Position numbers and translations under genes: made by a program | The notes under the pieces: generated by a model | What the model was told of the DNA's origin: nothing | Database searches by the model: none | What the model saw: the letters and a program-made list of their open reading frames with translations, nothing else | In this document: positions 62,497 through 64,000 of the stretch, one piece after another | How the letters are laid out: each line of letters opens with the position of its first letter | How positions within the stretch are numbered: the stretch's first letter is position 1 | Assembly: GCA_033032865.1 (NCBI GenBank) | Contig: JAWHQI010000148.1 | Span: 1,569,501-1,633,500 of the forward strand | Direction: 5' to 3' | Source: Dactylorhiza incarnata | Taxonomy: Eukaryota; Streptophyta; Magnoliopsida; Asparagales; Orchidaceae | Length of the DNA stretch: 64,000 bases

Positions 62497-62670
62497 AAAG
62501 GGGCGGTCTGGAGCATTTAAGACCGCCGCCTGAGGTTTTTGAAGGGGCGGTCTGGAGCATTTAAGACCGCCGCCTGAGGTTTTTTAAGGGGCGATCTGGA
62601 GCATTTAAGACCGTCGCCTGAGGATTTTTAAGGGCCAGTCTGGAGCATTTAAGACCGTCGCCTGTTGGTT
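62497..62670. repeat. 44-bp hairpin tandem array, 4 copies
   Basis: GGGGCGGTCTGGAGCATTTA starts at 62500, 62544, 62588 and (GGGCCAGTCT..) 62632, exactly 44 bp apart. Within each of the first two units GCGGTCT and AGACCGC pair over a 10-nt loop. Unit 3 keeps GCGATCT and unit 4 CCAGTCT, weakening the stem. T1 has a single related hairpin near 2213-2240. Confidence 0.9.
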
Positions 62671-63440
62671 GTTGTTTGGTGTGAAGGGTGGAAATACCAC
62701 CTCTGATTATTTCTTCTCGGGTCATAAAATCCACCACGACCACATCACGCAAGAATTATCCGTTGTGTAGTGGTAGCCCAAAATCTCCTTCTCTTTGATG
62801 ATTGTCGCTGATTGCTATGATTTTTCTGTCGAGTTAATTGACTTGCTTTGCTTGAATGAAGATGACTCCGTTTGATAATGGATAGGTAGTGATAGATTGC
62901 TAACAACTGATGATAGGTTGATGTGATATTATTTGCAAGAAAAATAGACTAATTTTAGTATGTACACAATGCACTACCAAATAATTATGCAATTATTTGT
63001 TGGGTACTAATTTTTCAGGTACCATAAAATCTCATATGCATCATGACGTGATTCTTGGATTTCTGGATTTCATGATTAATCTATTTATGAATTCAGATTT
63101 CTCAAATCATATACTGAGTTGGGCATCATCTGACATAATATCATTAACAACATTATTATCGGAAAGTCAAAAATTATCTAGCCATGTTGACTTCACACTC
63201 ATTGTTCTGGAGTATGTGAATATGAAGATATCAGAATGTTGGCCCTCTCCTTCCGCAGACATGAGTACTATCTCATTTCTTCACATAGAGATATTATTTC
63301 AGCAACATCAAAGCAAGTGATTATTAATAAGCGTTCATACCATCTGTAAATGAGATGTCCATTCTTATACACTTCAAACGTGAATAAAAATAAGTAACAG
63401 AAAAGTTGTTTCTGGTATCTGACATTTTTATTATTTATCA
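62671..63440. other. unassigned AT-rich sequence with an orphan frame
   Basis: The only frame of note is 62997-63320 on the plus strand (MLGTNFSGTIKSHMHHDVIL...), which matches nothing I know. TACTAATTTTTCAG upstream of its start could be an intron acceptor, so it might be an exon. No support beyond that. Confidence 0.35.
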
Positions 63441-64000
63441 TATACCTGTTTCTCATATCTTTTGCAGAGATATATAGGTGTTTGTGAGTTCTCTTCAGGT
63501 ACTCGCGTATTCTATGTTTCATATACCTGTTTCTCATATCTTTTGCAGAGATATACAGGTGTTTGCGAGTTCTCTTCAAGTGCTCGCGTATTCTATGTTT
63601 CATATACTTGTTTCTCATATCTTTTGTAGATATACTGGTGTTTGCGAGTTCTCTTCAGGTACTCACGTATACTTTGTTTCATATACCTGTTTCTCATATC
63701 TTTTGTAGAGATATACAAGTGTTTGCAAGTTCTCTTCAGGTACTCGCGTATTCTTTGTTTCATATACATGTTTCTCATATCATTTGTAGAGATATACAGG
63801 TGTTTGCGAGTTCTCTTCAGGTACTCGCGTATTTTATGTTTCATATACTTTTTTCTCATATCTTTTGCAGAGGTATACAGGTGTTCGCGAGTTTTCTTCA
63901 GGTACTCGCATACTTTTATTTCATATACCTGTCCTTCATATCCTTGTAGATATAAACAGGTGCTCGTGAGTCCTCTTCAGGTACTCGTGTAATATGTTTC
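63441..64000. repeat. 81-bp tandem repeat (satellite-like), about 7 copies, continues beyond the window
   Basis: TATACCTGTTTCTCATATC or variants start at 63441, 63522, 63603, 63682, 63763, 63844 and 63924: spacing 81, 81, 79, 81, 81, 80. Monomer: TATACCTGTTTCTCATATC, TTTTGCAGAGATATACAGG, TGTTTGCGAGTTCTCTTCAG and GTACTCGCGTATTCTATG. Because 81 is a multiple of three, long frames run through both strands; they are artefacts of the array. Confidence 0.93.

Larger units (their letters stand above)
59721..62670 (+). mobile_element. Ty3/gypsy Tat-like element T2, pol deleted
   Basis: The LTR (about 59721-60480, TATAAATA at 60157-60164) resembles the T1 LTR around the TATA box. Gag (60787-62160) is followed within 70 bp by a 3' UTR homologous to that of T1 (TCCTACCAAGCA..TATCG; hairpin units). 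Protease, RT, RNase H and integrase are missing. No 3' LTR was found; the element is lost after the 44-bp array. Confidence 0.75.

Noticed and set aside
63563..63992. Open frames of ~90-130 codons through the end of the window
   Set aside because: The 81-bp period keeps frames open by arithmetic on both strands; no coding signature.
63441..64000. Possible CRISPR-like array
   Set aside because: Units are contiguous 81-bp repeats without unique spacers, in a plant genome; it is a tandem repeat.
1..64000. Operons, Shine-Dalgarno sites, prophage or plasmid functions
   Set aside because: No bacterial gene or signal is present; all coding remnants are eukaryotic retroelements or a plant gene.

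Overview
This window is nuclear DNA of a seed plant, almost certainly an angiosperm. It holds plant-type Ty3/gypsy and Ty1/copia LTR retrotransposons (including one with a chromodomain and two with Tat-like features), RTE-type LINEs with a (TTG)n tail, tRNA-iMet primer-binding sites, and one exon of a plant reticulon-like (RTNLB) gene. No bacterial, organellar or viral gene organisation is visible. Essentially all of it is nested and decaying transposons. Nearly every element boundary below was placed by matching LTR pairs and target-site duplications (TSDs).

Layout. 1-8827: 3' part of a Tat-like gypsy element (T1, +), with RNase H/integrase, a repeat-rich 3' region and two antisense genes before the 3' LTR. 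9026-11345: an RTE LINE (L1) and a second LINE scrap. 11633-28643: gypsy element F (-, TSD AAAGT), interrupted by a decayed copia C (14137-19730, itself carrying a 456-bp MITE) and by a chromodomain gypsy E (19939-25466, -, TSD GATAT). 28644-51770: an old gypsy relic J (+), split by gypsy G (29398-50307, TSD CTAAT). The 3' LTR of G carries copia H (33961-49605, -), and one LTR of H carries gypsy I (40266-49395, -, TSD CCGCG), so nesting is four deep. 51771-58520: a reticulon-like exon and its triplicated adjacent intron, hit by copia K (53018-57699, -, TSD ATATG). 58521-59280: a 5'-truncated RTE LINE (L2) with a 16-bp TSD. 59300-62670: a copia LTR scrap, then a pol-less relative of T1 (T2). 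63441-64000: the start of an 81-bp tandem repeat running off the window.

How the parts work together. The most notable system is in T1 and I. Both carry, between the end of the gag/pol part and the 3' LTR, a pair of genes on the strand opposite to gag/pol. ORF-A is a coiled-coil protein and ORF-B a 'gypsy-type transposase-like' protein. Both appear to have their own TATA promoters, and both contain several ~80-nt introns with good splice signals. Introns can persist in a retrotransposon only if they are antisense to the genomic RNA, which fits the orientation. In I, the array of GGCGAGTGG/CCACTCGCC palindromes in the LTR U3 recurs directly upstream of the TATA box of antisense ORF-B. T1 has a different palindromic array upstream of its ORF-B. 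This suggests a co-regulated antisense accessory module.

A second theme is elements without a complete pol. I has intact gag and protease frames but no RT/IN. F and G replace RT/RNase H by a repeated 'DEF..PP..PP' reading frame. T2 jumps from gag to its 3' UTR. K lacks gag. All identifications rest on recognised motifs; no database search was run.
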